Assembly: GCF_027924665.1 (NCBI RefSeq) | Contig: NZ_AP027043.1 | Location: forward strand, 5,022,001-5,086,000 | Source of the DNA: Flavobacterium sp. GSB-24 | GTDB taxonomy: Bacteria; Bacteroidota; Bacteroidia; Flavobacteriales; Flavobacteriaceae | Length of the DNA: 64,000 nt | Reading direction: 5' to 3' | Shown here: piece after piece, positions 27,101 through 34,017 of the stretch | How positions within the stretch are numbered: the first letter of the stretch is position 1 | How the letters are laid out: each line of letters opens with the position of its first letter | Program-made: the position numbers and the translations under genes | Notes under the pieces: model-generated | The model's database searches: none | Told to the model about the DNA's origin: nothing | What the model saw: the letters and a program-made list of their open reading frames with translations, nothing else

Positions 27101-28584
27101 CTTCTGGAAGATGGCAGGAATATACTGGTATTCACCCAGATCTCGACGACTCGTGGCAGTCTATGGTACATCCAGATGATTTTGAAGAAAATATCAAAAT
27201 CTGGAAACATTCGCTTGCAACAGGAGAATTATATCGATGCGATGTTAGAATGCGAAGAAAAGATGGAAGTTATAGATGGCATACAGCTATTGGAGAACCA
27301 ATTTACGATTTAAATAATAAAATTATAAAATGGGTGGGAGCCTTTACAGATATTCATACTGAAAAAGCATTTACACATGAACTTGAGCAGCAAGTTACAG
27401 CGAGAACAAGAGAATTAATTCAGATCAACGAATCGCTTCAAAAAAGTGAAGAACGTTATCATTTAATGGTTGAAGAAGTTCAGGAATATTCTATTTTATA
27501 TTTAAATCCAGAAGGAATTGTTGAAAATTGGAATGTTGGGGCTGAAAAGATAAAAGGTTACAAAGCAGAAGAAATTGTTGGTAAATATTTTGCCATTTTT
27601 TATACCAAAGAAGATCAAGAAAATCACCTTCCAGAAAAACTTTTACAAATCGCGAGAGAAAAAGGAAAAGCAATTCATGAAGGCTGGCGTGCACGAAAAA
27701 ATGGAAATTTATTTTGGGCAAGCGTTGTGATCACAGCGGTTCATAATAAACAAGGTGAGGTTATTGGTTTTTCGAAAGTGACGCATGATTTAACAGAGAA
27801 AAAAAGAGCTGATGATACATTAAAAATGAATGCTTTGGAATTGGAGCAAAAAAACAATGAACTGGAAGAAATGAATAAAGAACTTCAGTCATTTGCATAT
27901 ATTTCAAGTCATGATTTGCAGGAACCGCTTCGTAAAATCCAGACTTTTGCTTCTCAGATTATGGAAAAAGAATCTGAAAATTTATCTGAAAGCGGAAAAG
28001 ATAAATTTAGAAGAATGCAAAATGCCGCGCAGCGAATGCAGACTCTAATTAATGATTTACTAGCTTATTCTAGAACTAATGTTCAAGAACGTGTATTTGA
28101 AAAAACAGAACTTTCTAAGATAATCAACGAAGTAAAAGAGGATTTAAAAGAAGAATTGGAACAAAAAAGTGCCATTATCGAAATGGGACAAACATCAGAA
28201 GTTGATATTATTCCGTTTCAATTCAAACAATTGTTGTACAATTTGATAAGTAATTCATTAAAGTTTTCAAATCCAGAAATTCCAACTGTCATTAAAATTA
28301 ACAGCGAAATTAAAACTGGAAAAGAATTTAAAAATGAGAAACTCATTCCAGCTAAAAACTATTGCCATATTAAAGTGTCAGACAACGGAATTGGTTTTGA
28401 CTCTCAATACAATAAAAAAATATTTGAAGTTTTCCAGCGACTACATGGCCGAGACCATTATAACGGAACTGGAATTGGCTTAGCAATTGTGAAGAAAATC
28501 GTAGAAAACCATAACGGATTTATAAGTGCTTCGGGCGTACAAAACGAAGGAGCTTCTTTCGATATTTATATTCCGGTAAGCTAA
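24175..28584 (+). CDS. giant multi-PAS cytoplasmic sensor histidine kinase
   Basis: From ATG 24175 (a TTG six bases upstream is less likely) the product has 1469 residues and no membrane helix. An N-terminal PAS/GAF-like unit is followed by eight more sensory units starting near residues 161, 296, 426, 556, 686, 811, 946 and 1091, joined by repeated linkers of the form KIEESEKRFR. Then come a coiled coil, a HisKA domain with H1246 in ISSHDLQEPLRK, and an HATPase domain with LLYNLISNSLKFS, DNGIGFD and GTGIGLAIVKKI. The kinase core is bacteriophytochrome-like. Units near 686 and 946 look like PAS_3 (HPDD motifs), the rest like PAS_4. Partner is the adjacent receiver. Ligands are unknown. Confidence 0.92.
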   Translation: MNRKKKEHYFLSEGGEMGSLIRSKDWSKTPLGDPEKWPQSLKTMTAMMLNNPFGMYIAWGKNYTQLYNDAFLPILGATKHPEALGGSPEITFAEIWDTTGPMLADVMKGKAVSYPDFKVFLSRNGYTEECFFDFSYSPIKIEDGSIGGILVTVVETTDKKIVADALQQSNARFVNNIMQAPIAMCIFRGDNYVVEIANEQMIELWGANAEKIINRPIFETFPEFKEQGLDEILQNVYQNGKKITTNERSVQLNRNGQTENTYINFVYEALRESDGTISGVVAIATEVTAQVLARSKVEESEQKIRQLVENAPFPIAVYVGKEMRIELANESIIKIWGKGNDVIGKTYKEILPELHNQSVFEQVAMVYETGQSFHSKNTRIDIVIDNVLQPFYFNYSFTPLYDTNGKIYAVMNTAAELTDLYLAKQIIEENEQNLSSMVHQAPIGICLLDTDTLISEIVNDSFVEVAGKTYDEIAGKYYWDAFAEVKPFYEKELQKVIIEGIPFHANEVEMVLIRHGKKEKIYVTFVYSPLKNIEGKVTKIAIWVLDNTAQVTARQEIEEADKRFRNTVKQAPVGITILRGPQHVVEMANESYLKLVAREESTFVGRPLFDSLPEVKDTVGSLLDNVFTTGIPYYGNEMPIPLNRYGKQEICYFDFLYHPLREENGEITGIIVTVTEVSEKVETRKKIEHNEDRLKIVVEASELGTWELNVKTRVPAYSQRYLEVIGGYKEDVSLTHEELLAHLHPDDMHIRNKAFKDALTNGLLHYEARVIWIDQSIHWVEGKGKLFYDENNEPEKLIGTVRDITEEKKYQQKIEDSEKKLRNLIMQSPVPKAILRGNNFVIEMANFALLNNIWKKGEADVQGKNILELFPELKEQKYAELLKKVYESGETYSEYESLLFINDLNSVNQFYVDFEFAPLRESDNSISGIRMTLIDVTEKVEARKKIEESEKRFRSLTESIPQLIWETDAEGNSLFTSGRWQEYTGIHPDLDDSWQSMVHPDDFEENIKIWKHSLATGELYRCDVRMRRKDGSYRWHTAIGEPIYDLNNKIIKWVGAFTDIHTEKAFTHELEQQVTARTRELIQINESLQKSEERYHLMVEEVQEYSILYLNPEGIVENWNVGAEKIKGYKAEEIVGKYFAIFYTKEDQENHLPEKLLQIAREKGKAIHEGWRARKNGNLFWASVVITAVHNKQGEVIGFSKVTHDLTEKKRADDTLKMNALELEQKNNELEEMNKELQSFAYISSHDLQEPLRKIQTFASQIMEKESENLSESGKDKFRRMQNAAQRMQTLINDLLAYSRTNVQERVFEKTELSKIINEVKEDLKEELEQKSAIIEMGQTSEVDIIPFQFKQLLYNLISNSLKFSNPEIPTVIKINSEIKTGKEFKNEKLIPAKNYCHIKVSDNGIGFDSQYNKKIFEVFQRLHGRDHYNGTGIGLAIVKKIVENHNGFISASGVQNEGASFDIYIPVS

Positions 28585-28604
28585 AACTTTTAATTTCAAT
28601 TCAT

Positions 28605-28645
28605 AAAAAAAACGGAAATAACTTTAAAAGTTATTTCCGTTTTTT
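28605..28645. terminator. bidirectional terminator between the PAS kinase and the lipocalin-like gene
   Basis: AACGGAAATAACTTT and AAAGTTATTTCCGTT pair perfectly, with A-run before and T-run after, serving both convergent genes. Confidence 0.92.
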
Positions 28646-28664
28646 AGTTTTAAAAGAAAATCAA

Positions 28665-29078
28665 TTATCTAGTGTAAACTGTAATAATACCAGTTGTTTT
28701 GTCTTTAATTTTCAATTCTTTGTTTGTAAGGTTCATAATATCACTAGTCGTAGTAACACCACCAATAGTAAGAGTTAAATCATTATGAGATCTTACATAA
28801 GTTCCTGTAGTTTCTACTAGGGCACAGTTACTTCCATCATAGTCACCGTAAACTGCTGCATTACTCAATCTAAGATCTAAATAATCTCTATTACATCCAC
28901 TTGCGTTTTGTGGAGCGTCAACTAAGACCTCCTGTCCGTTAATAATTGTTCCTGTTTGACTAAGGTTGTATTTTCCTTGTAATGGAACAATTGTTTCTCC
29001 TTCGTTATCATCGCTGCTACAAGACGTTGCGAAAAAACCGATGCATAGCATCCCTAATAATATTGATCTAATTTTCAT
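28665..29078 (-). CDS. lipocalin-like lipoprotein
   Basis: The 137-residue protein has a lipoprotein signal (LGMLCIGFFATSCSSDDNEG, cysteine 20) followed by an acidic tether and a small beta-barrel-like domain. It shows the opening LQGKYNLSQTGTIINGQ and the closing KELKIKDKTTGIITVYTR typical of the lipocalin-like domain proteins of Flavobacteria, with two cysteines (GCNRD and SNCALVE) that may pair. Probably outer-membrane anchored. Ligand unknown. It stands alone and converges with the PAS kinase. Confidence 0.75.
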   Translation of the reverse strand: MKIRSILLGMLCIGFFATSCSSDDNEGETIVPLQGKYNLSQTGTIINGQEVLVDAPQNASGCNRDYLDLRLSNAAVYGDYDGSNCALVETTGTYVRSHNDLTLTIGGVTTTSDIMNLTNKELKIKDKTTGIITVYTR

Positions 29079-29201
29079 GGTAGATTTTTTGTTTAAAATT
29101 ATACTGCTAAATTAAATGTATAATCCTACAGAAAATTCCATGATTTTACGAAAAATTTACATAAATCGCATTTTTAATTAAAAATTAGGCTTAAAAAATA
29201 A

Positions 29202-30209
29202 TTATTCGCAAGGCTTCCCTTTTAAGTATTTTCCAACAATATATTGTGTAACAGGTCTTAATGCTCTATTAGTTACAGGATGTTTACCATTTCCGTTATC
29301 ATTAAAAAAATCAATTCCATTTGGTGTTTTTGAATACCATACAAATGCATCTCCGTTTTCCATAAAACATCTAGTGGTGTCACAGGCTTTTAATTTTCTA
29401 AAATCTAAAAGATTTTCATCAAGTGGAATTATTTCATTTAAAACTACCTTATCTTTTGAAGAACAATCAACAACTTCATAATGATCTTCCGACCACTGCA
29501 TACAATGTTTCTTGAAAAAAGCGAAATAAATTACCGCTCCTATCAAACAGAAAATAAGTATTGTTGCAACAGCTATTTTCTTTAGCCTATTCTTAAAGTT
29601 ATGTATAAGCTTCTCTTTTACATTTACAAATAGATTAATTTTTATTGGTTTCGATTCAGGTTGAAAAACTTCGATTGTTTCACTTATTATGTTTTCTTCT
29701 TTTGGAGCATCTACATTTACTTCCTCTTCTACCCTTACTTCTTGTACTTTTGGTTTTACATCTTCAGTTTTTGTTTCCTCTGATACTTCTTTAGTATTAT
29801 TAGTATTTCTTAGTTCGTTTATTAATTTCAAATCTTCTTCGTCAATTTGTTTTCTAAACTTAGCAAAAGGTCTGGGTTGAAAATCTACCAAAATAGCGGC
29901 AAGATCTACAACATCCATTTTTTCAGGATCAGTTTCTCCTTTAAAAAAAGTTTCAATTGGTCTAAACTGATTGGTTTGTTGTCTAAACTTGTTTTTTGTA
30001 TTTAGATCAAAAGGAAGCCCCAGTAAAGAGTTTAAAGCGACTAAATCGTCTGAATGCATTTTGTTTCTTTCGAATATTTCCCAACAAAATTTATTAAGTC
30101 TCGCTCTTGTAGGAGGATTTAAATAGATAAAATCTTCACCGTCCTTTATTTCTTCATATTTATTTTTAACGGCAGTTTTATAATAATTTTCTAAAGTATT
30201 TTTATTCAT
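29202..30209 (-). CDS. single-pass membrane protein, flavobacterial family of unknown function
   Basis: The start was set at ATG 30209 (MNKNTLENYYKTAV); ATGs at 30215, 30218 and 30236 are in frame, and the last would overlap the GGAAT array. The 335-residue product has a soluble helical N-terminal domain with RARLNKFCWEIFERNK and a lysine/glutamate-rich linker with repeated EEV and ETK. A membrane helix follows (about 209-228, VATILIFCLIGAVIYFAFF), then an outside domain with paired cysteines (HCMQW, VDCSS, ACDTTRCF) ending PVTNRALRPVTQYIVGKYL. I know similar proteins in Flavobacteria but no function. It is divergent from the first RNA-leader locus and shares its upstream region. Confidence 0.65.
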   Translation of the reverse strand: MNKNTLENYYKTAVKNKYEEIKDGEDFIYLNPPTRARLNKFCWEIFERNKMHSDDLVALNSLLGLPFDLNTKNKFRQQTNQFRPIETFFKGETDPEKMDVVDLAAILVDFQPRPFAKFRKQIDEEDLKLINELRNTNNTKEVSEETKTEDVKPKVQEVRVEEEVNVDAPKEENIISETIEVFQPESKPIKINLFVNVKEKLIHNFKNRLKKIAVATILIFCLIGAVIYFAFFKKHCMQWSEDHYEVVDCSSKDKVVLNEIIPLDENLLDFRKLKACDTTRCFMENGDAFVWYSKTPNGIDFFNDNGNGKHPVTNRALRPVTQYIVGKYLKGKPCE

Positions 30210-30236
30210 AAGCATCATGTTTTTTTGGAACTTCAA

Positions 30237-30293
30237 GGAATACTGCGGAATACTACGGATTATAAAAAATTAAATCGGAATTCCCGGAATTCC
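30237..30293 (+). promoter_or_regulatory. helically phased GGAAT array upstream of the first RNA-leader locus
   Basis: GGAAT or GGATT boxes start at 30237, 30247, 30257, 30277 and 30286, a 10-bp period with one slot skipped. The last reads GGAATTCC and lies 34 bp before the -7 box at 30320. The second locus shows the same layout at 40736-40781, with the same 34-bp distance. One box per helical turn suggests a regulator binding cooperatively along one DNA face, likely the response regulator at 32507. Confidence 0.7.
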
Positions 30294-30319
30294 GCATCAA
30301 TACAGCTCTAAACCCCACA

Positions 30320-30327
30320 TAACTTTG
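30320..30327 (+). promoter_or_regulatory. -7 promoter box TAACTTTG for leader RNA and downstream operon
   Basis: TAACTTTG fits TAnnTTTG exactly. The paralogous position at 40808 reads TTACTTTG, and both are followed by GCC and then the leader RNA, which would start about 7 bp on. Confidence 0.7.
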
Positions 30328-30333
30328 CCTCAA

Positions 30334-30532
30334 CAAAATTAGTTAACGTTTTGATCTGCAGGTCAAAAACAAATGTACAAAACTAGTTAAGTCTACAAGT
30401 GCGGAAAACCGTAAAACGGAGTTTATCCGGGAAGTATAAATAAAATTTTATAGTTCTACGCACTTCACTTCCCAAACAAATTTGGTATTGCCATTTAAAA
30501 ACCAACCTGGAAAAAATCCAGACAGCAATACC
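30334..30532 (+). ncRNA. structured leader RNA, copy 1
   Basis: About 200 nt upstream of the small lipoprotein gene fold into helices also found in the paralog at 40822-41013. P1 pairs 30337-30344 with 30381-30388 around hairpin P2 (30349-30354 with 30363-30368). P3 pairs AAGTGCG (30397-30403) with CGCACTT (30459-30465). P4 pairs GTAAAA (30411) with TTTTAT (30446). A pseudoknot pairs GGGAAGT (30429-30435) with ACTTCCC (30467-30473). P5 pairs GGTATTGC (30484) with GCAATACC (30525). Relative to copy 2, C402:G460 in P3 becomes U:A and A415:U447 in P4 becomes G:C, so base pairing is kept while sequence changes. It could be a cis-regulator or a free sRNA. Known Rfam identity (for example Flavo-1) could not be checked. 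Confidence 0.75.
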
Positions 30533-30560
30533 CATGTTTAATTTTTAAATCATAAAAAAG

Positions 30561-30752
30561 ATGAAAACTTTATATTTATTGGGAGCGTGCGCGCTATTGT
30601 CAACTACATTATTTTCTTGCACTGCTGATGAATTTGAAACAGCTGCAAATAAAACTGAGATAAAAAATGATTCAATTCCAGTAAAAGGTGCGCAGGCAAC
30701 TGGGCCAGACGACGATCCGGTTGTTGTGCCGCCACCGCCAAAAAAACCATAA
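30561..30752 (+). CDS. 63-aa lipoprotein, leader-RNA associated
   Basis: A 63-residue protein with a lipoprotein signal (LLGACALLSTTLFSCTADEF, cysteine 20) and a short mature part of about 44 residues that is acidic, then proline-rich (VVVPPPPKKP). The paralog at 41041 shares the lipobox, the CTxDE(F/Y)ET opening and a proline-lysine-proline end with little else, so the ends rather than the middle seem conserved. It lies between the leader RNA and the TPR kinase, with a hairpin at 30789 just after. It may be a ligand, co-sensor or surface peptide for the kinase. That role is inference. Confidence 0.75.
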   Translation: MKTLYLLGACALLSTTLFSCTADEFETAANKTEIKNDSIPVKGAQATGPDDDPVVVPPPPKKP

Positions 30753-30788
30753 TTTAAAAACTGGTAATTTATAATAAATTACTATTTT

Positions 30789-30827
30789 CGGGGAAAGTAA
30801 TATTTATGTTACGATCCCCGTTTTTTT
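30789..30827 (+). terminator. terminator/attenuator hairpin containing the kinase start codon, copy 1
   Basis: CGGGGA (30789-30794) pairs with TCCCCG (30815-30820), with an inner GTAA/TTAC stem, and seven T follow. The ATG of the kinase (30806) lies in the loop, so codons 2-8 are part of the stem and U-tract. The same structure occurs at 41263-41302. Confidence 0.8.
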
Positions 30828-32500
30828 ATTTAATAATTCTTCTCTGCTTCCTTTCTTGTAAGGAAAAAACAATAGTGCCCGATAAAATTGATCCTAATCG
30901 GGACAATGCTTACAAACTACGAGATCTAGGTATTGAAAATTTTAAAAACAAAAACTATAATAGTGCTTTTTACAACTTTAATAAATCAAAAATAGAATTT
31001 GAAGTTTTAAAGGATAGTGCCAATATTGTTTACAATTTAATTCAAATGGCTTCTATCCAACAAATAAATGGGGACTATTATGGAAGTAAAGAGACATTAA
31101 CAGAAGCACTACCCTACGTTAAAAAGAAAGACATTTACACCGTTTCTATTAATAACTTTTTTGGAATTGCAGATAAAGAACTTGCTATTTACAATGATGC
31201 CGTTTACTATTACAAGGAAGCTATTAAAGATGCTGACAATAACATTTCGAAATTTTCTCCTTTAAATAATATAGCCGTTGTTTATATTGAGCAGAAAAAA
31301 TATCAAAATGCAATCGAAATTTTAGAATCGATTTTAGAAGAAAAACAAATTTCAAAAGAAAGTAAAGCTCGGGTTTTAGACAATCTTGGTTTTGCCTATT
31401 TTAAAATTGGCAATCCCGACAAAGGTCTTGCTTTAATGAATGAGGGACTGAAAATTAGAAATCAATCTCAAGATTTATATGCAATTATTGGAAGTAATCT
31501 TCATCTGGCAGATTTTTATTCCAAAACCAACATTTCCAAATCAAACGAATATGCTGCAAAAGCTTATGAAATAGCGACAAAACTTCATAGTATTGACGAA
31601 CGTTTAAAAGCATTATCCTTTTTGATTTCGAATGACTCCGATAATCAAAACGATTATGCCAAAAAATTCATTTTTTTAAATGACAGCATCATCAAAATTC
31701 GAAATAATTTTAAGAACAAATTTGCCAAAATTAAATACGATTCTAAAAAAGAAAAAGAAGAAAACCAAAAGCTTCGTTTAGAAAAAGCAGAGAATTTAGT
31801 AGCTCTTAAAGATGCTGAAAACGAGAGAAACATATTTATTGCTTGTTTTGTCGTTTTTATATTCTTACTTGCTTATTTCAAAAAACAGTATGACACCCAA
31901 AATCGAATAAAAAACATTAAAACGGCTTATGATACCGAAACCAGAATTGCAAAAGATATTCACGACGGACTAGCCAATGATGTTTTTCACGCTATTACTT
32001 ACACACAAACTCAGCCTTTAGCCAGCGAAAACAGCAAAGAAAACCTACTGCAAAAACTTGATCATATTTATACACGTGTACGAGGTATTTCCAGAGAAAA
32101 CAATGATATTGATACGGGACCCAATTACCCGAATAATTTAAAAGAAATGCTTTCTACCTATAATAGCAGTAATACAAATGTTATTATTAATAATATCGAA
32201 AAAGTAAATTGGGATTCGCTAGAAGATTTAAAAAAGATTGCCATTCAACGTGTATTACATGAGCTCATGGTCAATATGAAAAAGCACAGTGAAGCTACAT
32301 TAGTAGTTTTGAAATTTGACAACACCGAAAATAAATTATTAATCCAATACACTGATAACGGAAAAGGCTGTGAAAAATCGCAAATTATAAAAAATGGTTT
32401 GCAAAATATGGAAAACCGTATTTTAGCCATAAAAGGAACTATTACTTTTGAAACTGAGCCGGATAAAGGTTTTAAAGTAAAAATAACACTGCCTAAATAA
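30806..32500 (+). CDS. TPR-containing sensor histidine kinase
   Basis: The 564-residue protein starts with an export/lipoprotein-like signal (FFYLIILLCFLSCKEK), then periplasmic TPR-type helical repeats to about residue 300 (YNDAVYYYKEAIKDADN, ARVLDNLGFAYFKIGN), a coiled coil and a membrane helix (about 348-365, IFIACFVVFIFLLAYF). A HisKA_3-like dimerisation domain has H386 in IAKDIHDGLANDVFH, and the HATPase domain has ELMVNMKKHS, DNGKGCE and NGLQNMENRI. This is the flavobacterial NarX/LuxR-system kinase type. It overlaps an attenuator hairpin at its start and is followed after 6 bp by its response regulator. The paralog at 41281 is about equally long. Confidence 0.92.
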   Translation: MLRSPFFYLIILLCFLSCKEKTIVPDKIDPNRDNAYKLRDLGIENFKNKNYNSAFYNFNKSKIEFEVLKDSANIVYNLIQMASIQQINGDYYGSKETLTEALPYVKKKDIYTVSINNFFGIADKELAIYNDAVYYYKEAIKDADNNISKFSPLNNIAVVYIEQKKYQNAIEILESILEEKQISKESKARVLDNLGFAYFKIGNPDKGLALMNEGLKIRNQSQDLYAIIGSNLHLADFYSKTNISKSNEYAAKAYEIATKLHSIDERLKALSFLISNDSDNQNDYAKKFIFLNDSIIKIRNNFKNKFAKIKYDSKKEKEENQKLRLEKAENLVALKDAENERNIFIACFVVFIFLLAYFKKQYDTQNRIKNIKTAYDTETRIAKDIHDGLANDVFHAITYTQTQPLASENSKENLLQKLDHIYTRVRGISRENNDIDTGPNYPNNLKEMLSTYNSSNTNVIINNIEKVNWDSLEDLKKIAIQRVLHELMVNMKKHSEATLVVLKFDNTENKLLIQYTDNGKGCEKSQIIKNGLQNMENRILAIKGTITFETEPDKGFKVKITLPK

Positions 32501-32506
32501 AAGCCT

Positions 32507-33175
32507 ATGTTTAAAAAAGTAATAATAGCTGAGGATTTTGAAGAATTCAATTTAGCTGTAAAACAAACTTTGAGTGATTTCAACATTGTCAATTTTCAAC
32601 ACGCAAAATATTGTGATGACGCTTTTCTAAAGATAAGAAGAGCCATTCAGGATAATGAACCATACGATTTATTAATTAGTGATCTTTCGTTTAAAAAAGA
32701 TCATCGCGAAGTAAAAATCGGGAATGGCGACGAGCTAATTCAAAAAGTTCGCGAATTACAGCCTGATATTAAAATCATTGCGTATTCGATTGAAGATAAA
32801 AATGCTCGCATAAAATCACTTTTTGAAGATTCTGAAATTAATGCTTTTGTGCTAAAAGGCAGAAATAGTATCGAGGAGCTCAAAAAAGCGCTTACCATAA
32901 TTTCGGCCTCCGATCAAAAATTCATTTCACCCGAAGTTGCTTCTGCGCTTCAGGAAAAAGGGAACTACGAAATAGACGATGTCGACATTAAAATTCTAAA
33001 ATATTTATCCGACGGAACTTCTCAAGATGAAATCATCGAGATTTTTAAAAACAGTGATATAAAACCGAATAGCAAAAGTGCAATGGAAAAAAGATTAGCA
33101 AAACTAAAAGACTTTTTCAAAGCAAATAACACCGTTCATTTGGTTTCAATTACAAAAGATATGGGGATTATTTAA
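32507..33175 (+). CDS. response regulator with C-terminal helix-turn-helix
   Basis: The 222-residue protein has a receiver domain with E9/D10, phospho-acceptor D59 in LLISDLSF, S94 and K117 (FVLKGR), and a C-terminal helix-turn-helix domain from about residue 155 (DVDIKILKYLSDGTSQDE to LVSITKDMGII). This output type is a divergent LuxR-like domain found beside TPR kinases in Flavobacteria. It lies 6 bp after its kinase. Its last 17 codons belong to a 169-bp direct repeat shared with the PIN-domain gene at 34018. It is the best candidate for the protein that binds the GGAAT and GGWWTWCC promoter boxes in this region. Confidence 0.92.
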   Translation: MFKKVIIAEDFEEFNLAVKQTLSDFNIVNFQHAKYCDDAFLKIRRAIQDNEPYDLLISDLSFKKDHREVKIGNGDELIQKVRELQPDIKIIAYSIEDKNARIKSLFEDSEINAFVLKGRNSIEELKKALTIISASDQKFISPEVASALQEKGNYEIDDVDIKILKYLSDGTSQDEIIEIFKNSDIKPNSKSAMEKRLAKLKDFFKANNTVHLVSITKDMGII

Positions 33176-33196
33176 ATCCTGCTTCATTATAATTCT

Positions 33197-33220
33197 AAAG
33201 CTCCTTCGGGAGCTTTTTTT
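33197..33220 (+). terminator. intrinsic terminator after the response regulator
   Basis: AAAGCTCC, TTCG tetraloop, GGAGCTTT, then T-run. Repeated identically at 35005-35028. Confidence 0.92.
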
Positions 33221-33244
33221 ATTGCCGTAATTTAAAAATTATGG

Positions 33245-33290
33245 ATTATGGTTTTCCGTAATATACTGGTTTTGATTGGTTATACTTTTG
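33245..33290 (+). promoter_or_regulatory. regulated promoter: ATTATGG-TTTT-CCGTAAT operator plus -7 box TACTTTTG
   Basis: A dyad at 33245-33262 (ATTATGG/CCGTAAT) includes GGTTTTCC at 33250. The -7 box TACTTTTG begins at 33283, 33 bp after the GG. The same operator, spacing and ATACTGGTTTT spacer occur at 35053 and, diverged, at 36153. Confidence 0.7.
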
Positions 33291-33319
33291 GATTATTAAT
33301 AACTTTAAATAATTCAAGA

Positions 33320-33946
33320 ATGGGAAAGCATATTAAAAAGAAAAATGCAATCAGCGTATCTCTAACCGACTTTATAGATTTTGTAAATAAATCAGGAAAC
33401 TCAAAAATGACAAAAGTTAAGCAAGTAAAATATCGAAATACCTATCATCCGGCATCAGATTTTTACAAAGCATTTCGAGAAGAAGTTATTGAAACACATA
33501 GAAATAATGGTGATAAAAAATCATTAGATAATTTACTTCACAAATTAACCGATTTAAAAAAGAAAGTTAATTATCCTACATCAATAGATGGATACAAAAA
33601 ATTCTGGGGGAAGAAAAAAATTGCATGGTTTGATCCCCCATTTTATCATTGGCTGACTGGAGATCTTGATATAAAGATAAATCCTGAACTTGGTCTATCT
33701 TTTGATAATAAATCTTATATAATTAAACTATTCCTAAAAGCAGATAAAATTTCGAAAGACAAATTATCTCAGATTTTATCTTTGATGGAAAGTCAATTGC
33801 GAAAAGAAGCTGGAGATGAAGTAATTTTTGCAGTTTTAGATGTAAAAAACTCAAAACTATACGAAAATATAAAAGGAGACTATACATATCTACCATTATT
33901 AGAAGGAGAAGCAAAAAGCTTTGAATCTATTTGGAAGGCAATTTAG
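33320..33946 (+). CDS. unknown protein, partner of the PIN-HTH gene
   Basis: The start was set at ATG 33320, 30 bp downstream of the -7 box; the open frame extends upstream into the promoter but cannot be translated from there if this promoter is used. The 208-residue product is soluble, basic in its first half (MGKHIKKKNAISVSLTDFID), with a central WFDPPFYHWLTGDLDIKINP and a later beta-alpha stretch (VIFAVLDVKNSKLYENIKGD). I do not recognise the family. It is followed after 71 bp by the PIN-like gene, with both inside direct repeats. A toxin-antitoxin or regulator-effector pairing is possible but unproven. Confidence 0.65.
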   Translation: MGKHIKKKNAISVSLTDFIDFVNKSGNSKMTKVKQVKYRNTYHPASDFYKAFREEVIETHRNNGDKKSLDNLLHKLTDLKKKVNYPTSIDGYKKFWGKKKIAWFDPPFYHWLTGDLDIKINPELGLSFDNKSYIIKLFLKADKISKDKLSQILSLMESQLRKEAGDEVIFAVLDVKNSKLYENIKGDYTYLPLLEGEAKSFESIWKAI

Positions 33947-34017
33947 ATTTTCATTATGATAATGAATGTATCTTGTTGTTTTCATTACTTTTAATGAAAA
34001 TTTAAAATAATTAGTAA

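Larger units (their letters stand above)
33122..33290 (+). repeat. 169-bp direct repeat, left copy
   Basis: From GCAAATAACAC in the 3' end of the response-regulator gene, through its stop codon, a terminator and a promoter, to TACTTTTG. It equals 34930-35098 except for five visible base differences and has identical length. The two copies flank a two-gene cassette. Confidence 0.93.

Noticed and set aside
33248..33319. N-terminal extension of the gene at 33320
   Set aside because: The extension lies on the promoter and would be translated only from an unseen upstream transcript; the same bases occur in front of the unrelated gene at 35127.
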